DNA of 7,320 nucleotides. Source: an uncultured Cocleimonas sp. (lineage in GTDB: Bacteria; Pseudomonadota; Gammaproteobacteria; Thiotrichales; Thiotrichaceae). Positions within the stretch are counted from its first letter, which is position 1; each line of letters opens with the position of its first letter. Made by a program: the position numbers and the translations under genes. The stretch is taken from assembly GCA_937974135.1 (NCBI GenBank), contig CALJIH010000026.1:1-7320 (forward strand), written 5' to 3'. The notes beneath the pieces were generated by a model that ran no database searches, was not told where the DNA came from, and saw only the letters and a list, made by a program, of their open reading frames with translations. Shown here one piece after another: positions 5,768 through 7,320 of this stretch.

Positions 5768-6919
5768 ATGTCAGAACAATTTTCTACATACAATCCCAAA
5801 AAAACTAAAGCTTCATTATTCATTACTCAAAACAAACGGCAATGTTTTGCGGTCACCCAAATATTGATCGCGGCGATTATTTTGGCTGCATACTATGTGG
5901 GTGATAACACCCAATACGCCGATTTAAGAGCGTGGTTTGTGGTGCTATTTATATTTACCGTGATTCCCGTGGCTGATCATTTAATTGGGGAAGACGATAG
6001 CAATCTCGATGAAGAAAGCATCGAAAACCTAAAAAACGATAAGTATTATCGCTTTATCACGATCTCGGTGTTGCCTATTTATGCCTGTTTATTGGTATGG
6101 GGCATGGTTGCATTTACCCAATGGGAGGCGCTGTCACTAATTGGTCAAATTGGCTGGATTGTATCCATTGGTGTTTATGGTGGCTCAATCGGGATTACCG
6201 CAGCGCATGAATTAGTGCATAAGACGGAAAAACTCGAGAATATAAGCGGCGGTTTGCTGTTGTCCTTAGTCTCTTATGCGGGTTTTAAAATCGAACATGT
6301 TTACGGTCATCACGTGAATGTTTCGACACCTGCAGATACCTCCTCATCACGCTATGACCAGTCGTTATACTCTTTTGTACCACAGGCTTATGTGAAAAAT
6401 TTTACCAATGCTTGGGGCTTGCAGGTGAAACGCTTGGCGCGTCAAAATTTAGGCTTTTTTAGTTTCAAAAACGAATTGATTTGGTATAACGCTTTGAGTG
6501 TAGCAATACTGCTAGGATTTATTGCTTGGCAAGGTTGGATAGGCGCGCTGTATTTTCTCGGGACGAGTTTTGTCGCATTTACTTTATTAGAGATTATCAA
6601 TTATATCGAACACTATGGATTGCATCGTCAAAAGATGGAAAACGGCCGTTACGAGCGCGTCACACCTGAACATTCATGGAACTCGAATCACTTGATTTCA
6701 AATTTATATTTATTTCAGTTACAACGCCATTCAGATCATCACGCAAATGCGATTCGACGTTATCAAACATTGAGAAGCTATGATTATTCACCGCAATTAC
6801 CCGCGGGTTATGCCACCATGGCTTTATTGGCTTTGGTGCCACCGTTATGGCGCAAAGTGATGAACCCCAGAGTAGAAGCCTATTATCAAGGGCGCATGGA
6901 TGTGTTGACGGATGGCTGA
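5768..6919 (+). CDS. alkB: Alkane 1-monooxygenase (AlkB)
   Basis: The 383-residue product is an integral-membrane di-iron hydroxylase that oxidises the terminal carbon of n-alkanes to 1-alkanols using O2 and electrons from rubredoxin and rubredoxin reductase. All diagnostic motifs are present: HELVHK (H147, H151), EHVYGHH (176-182), the AlkB-specific NYIEHYGL (278-285) and LQRHSDHHA (318-326), giving the nine-histidine set of the family. Hydrophobic segments lie at about 30-44, 55-72, 96-115, 122-146, 162-175 and 242-277. Length is close to the P. putida GPo1 enzyme (401), which has a longer C-terminal tail. Aligning by eye on P67 and the GED motif, the position of GPo1 W55, which limits chain length, is I62 here; a smaller residue would favour longer alkanes, but this is inference. 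No rubredoxin gene is in the window. The downstream methyltransferase overlaps the stop codon. The related xylene monooxygenases are less likely given the exact NYxEHYGL motif. Confidence 0.95.
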   Translation: MSEQFSTYNPKKTKASLFITQNKRQCFAVTQILIAAIILAAYYVGDNTQYADLRAWFVVLFIFTVIPVADHLIGEDDSNLDEESIENLKNDKYYRFITISVLPIYACLLVWGMVAFTQWEALSLIGQIGWIVSIGVYGGSIGITAAHELVHKTEKLENISGGLLLSLVSYAGFKIEHVYGHHVNVSTPADTSSSRYDQSLYSFVPQAYVKNFTNAWGLQVKRLARQNLGFFSFKNELIWYNALSVAILLGFIAWQGWIGALYFLGTSFVAFTLLEIINYIEHYGLHRQKMENGRYERVTPEHSWNSNHLISNLYLFQLQRHSDHHANAIRRYQTLRSYDYSPQLPAGYATMALLALVPPLWRKVMNPRVEAYYQGRMDVLTDG

Positions 6920-7320
6920 TAACAAGCAAAGTAATGCATTGCTTGATAATGCTTATAAGCTTGAATCACCCGATGATAATATCGATTATTATGATGCATT
7001 CGCCGAGACCTATGAAAAGGATTTTGCCGACGCGTTAGGTTATTACTATCCACAAAAAATAGCAGAAATCTATCACAAAAATTGTACCCATAAAGATACT
7101 CCACTAGTCGATATAGGTTGTGGAACGGGGCTTTTAGCTGAGGCTTTAGAAATCTCATCAAATCAAATAGATGGCGTAGATATATCAGCTAAAATGTTGG
7201 TTATTGCCAAACACAAAAAGCGTTATCGAAATCTCTACAAAGTTGATTTAACACAATCACTTGATTCGATTAAGAATAACTACGGCGCAGTCTTGTCGGT
7301 AGGTACATTTACTTCAGGCC
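6912..7320 (+). CDS. Class I SAM-dependent methyltransferase (partial, 3' end outside window)
   Basis: The first 136 codons are present. They start at an ATG that overlaps the last 8 nt of alkB (ATGGCTGA), so translation is probably coupled to alkB; no separate Shine-Dalgarno is obvious. The N-terminus has the YYDAFAETYEKDF helix typical of Methyltransf_11/25-type enzymes. Motif I is LVDIGCGTG (65-73), the glycine loop that binds S-adenosylmethionine; the acidic residue ending strand 2 is D90 in GVDIS, and VDL (111-113) supplies the adenine-side aspartate D112. The substrate cannot be read from this part, since specificity lies mainly in the missing C-terminal half. A small molecule is more likely than DNA or RNA because no such signature is seen. 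Its place directly after alkB suggests, without proving, a role linked to alkane or fatty-alcohol/acid metabolism. Confidence 0.9.
   Translation, partial: MADNKQSNALLDNAYKLESPDDNIDYYDAFAETYEKDFADALGYYYPQKIAEIYHKNCTHKDTPLVDIGCGTGLLAEALEISSNQIDGVDISAKMLVIAKHKKRYRNLYKVDLTQSLDSIKNNYGAVLSVGTFTSG

Noticed and set aside
6660..7161. Minus-strand and alternative-frame open readings over alkB and the methyltransferase
   Set aside because: They lie entirely over genes with unmistakable motifs in the other frame or strand and show no domain of their own.

Overview
The window looks like a chromosomal segment of an AT-rich gammaproteobacterium, probably free-living and possibly marine. The basis is the gene content: a haem-linked class III cyclase, an OmpA-family envelope protein with a typical proteobacterial layout, and an AlkB-type alkane hydroxylase. 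Codon use is AT-biased and the intergenic stretches are long and AT-rich. The taxonomic assignment is inference; there is no rRNA or other marker gene here.

Layout, left to right. (1) 1-1046, minus strand: the N-terminal 348 codons of a membrane-bound class III adenylate/guanylate cyclase whose periplasmic sensor carries a CxxCH haem motif; its 3' end lies beyond position 1. (2) About 1110-2119: a 1-kb stretch without a convincing gene. It holds two copies of a short C-tract repeat, a small minus-strand coding remnant, a 71-nt inverted repeat and a GC-richer block with an ATG-less open frame that looks like dispersed-repeat material. (3) 2120-3466, plus strand: a membrane-anchored periplasmic protein with four tandem carboxypeptidase-regulatory-like beta-sandwich domains. 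(4) 3467-3980: non-coding, with a third copy of the repeat and two DNA dyads upstream of the next gene. (5) 3981-4724, plus: an OmpA C-terminal-domain, peptidoglycan-binding envelope protein, followed by a hairpin terminator and a fourth copy of the repeat. (6) 5108-5632, plus: a small secreted protein with two cysteines and no recognised family. (7) 5768-6919, plus: alkane 1-monooxygenase AlkB with every diagnostic histidine motif. (8) From 6912 to the window edge, plus: the start of a class I SAM-dependent methyltransferase overlapping the alkB stop by 8 nt.

The only pair the sequence directly links is alkB and the methyltransferase, which overlap and are probably translationally coupled. 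AlkB would hydroxylate terminal alkyl carbons at the inner membrane using electrons from a rubredoxin that is not encoded here. The other genes stand alone, each with its own spacer. Three encode exported or envelope proteins, so the region is weighted towards the cell surface. I see no tRNA, rRNA, CRISPR array, integrase or intact transposase. The most distinctive non-coding signals are the same-orientation C-tract repeat (three good copies and one degenerate), the long inverted-repeat element before the 448-residue gene, and a 36-bp dyad before the OmpA-like gene.
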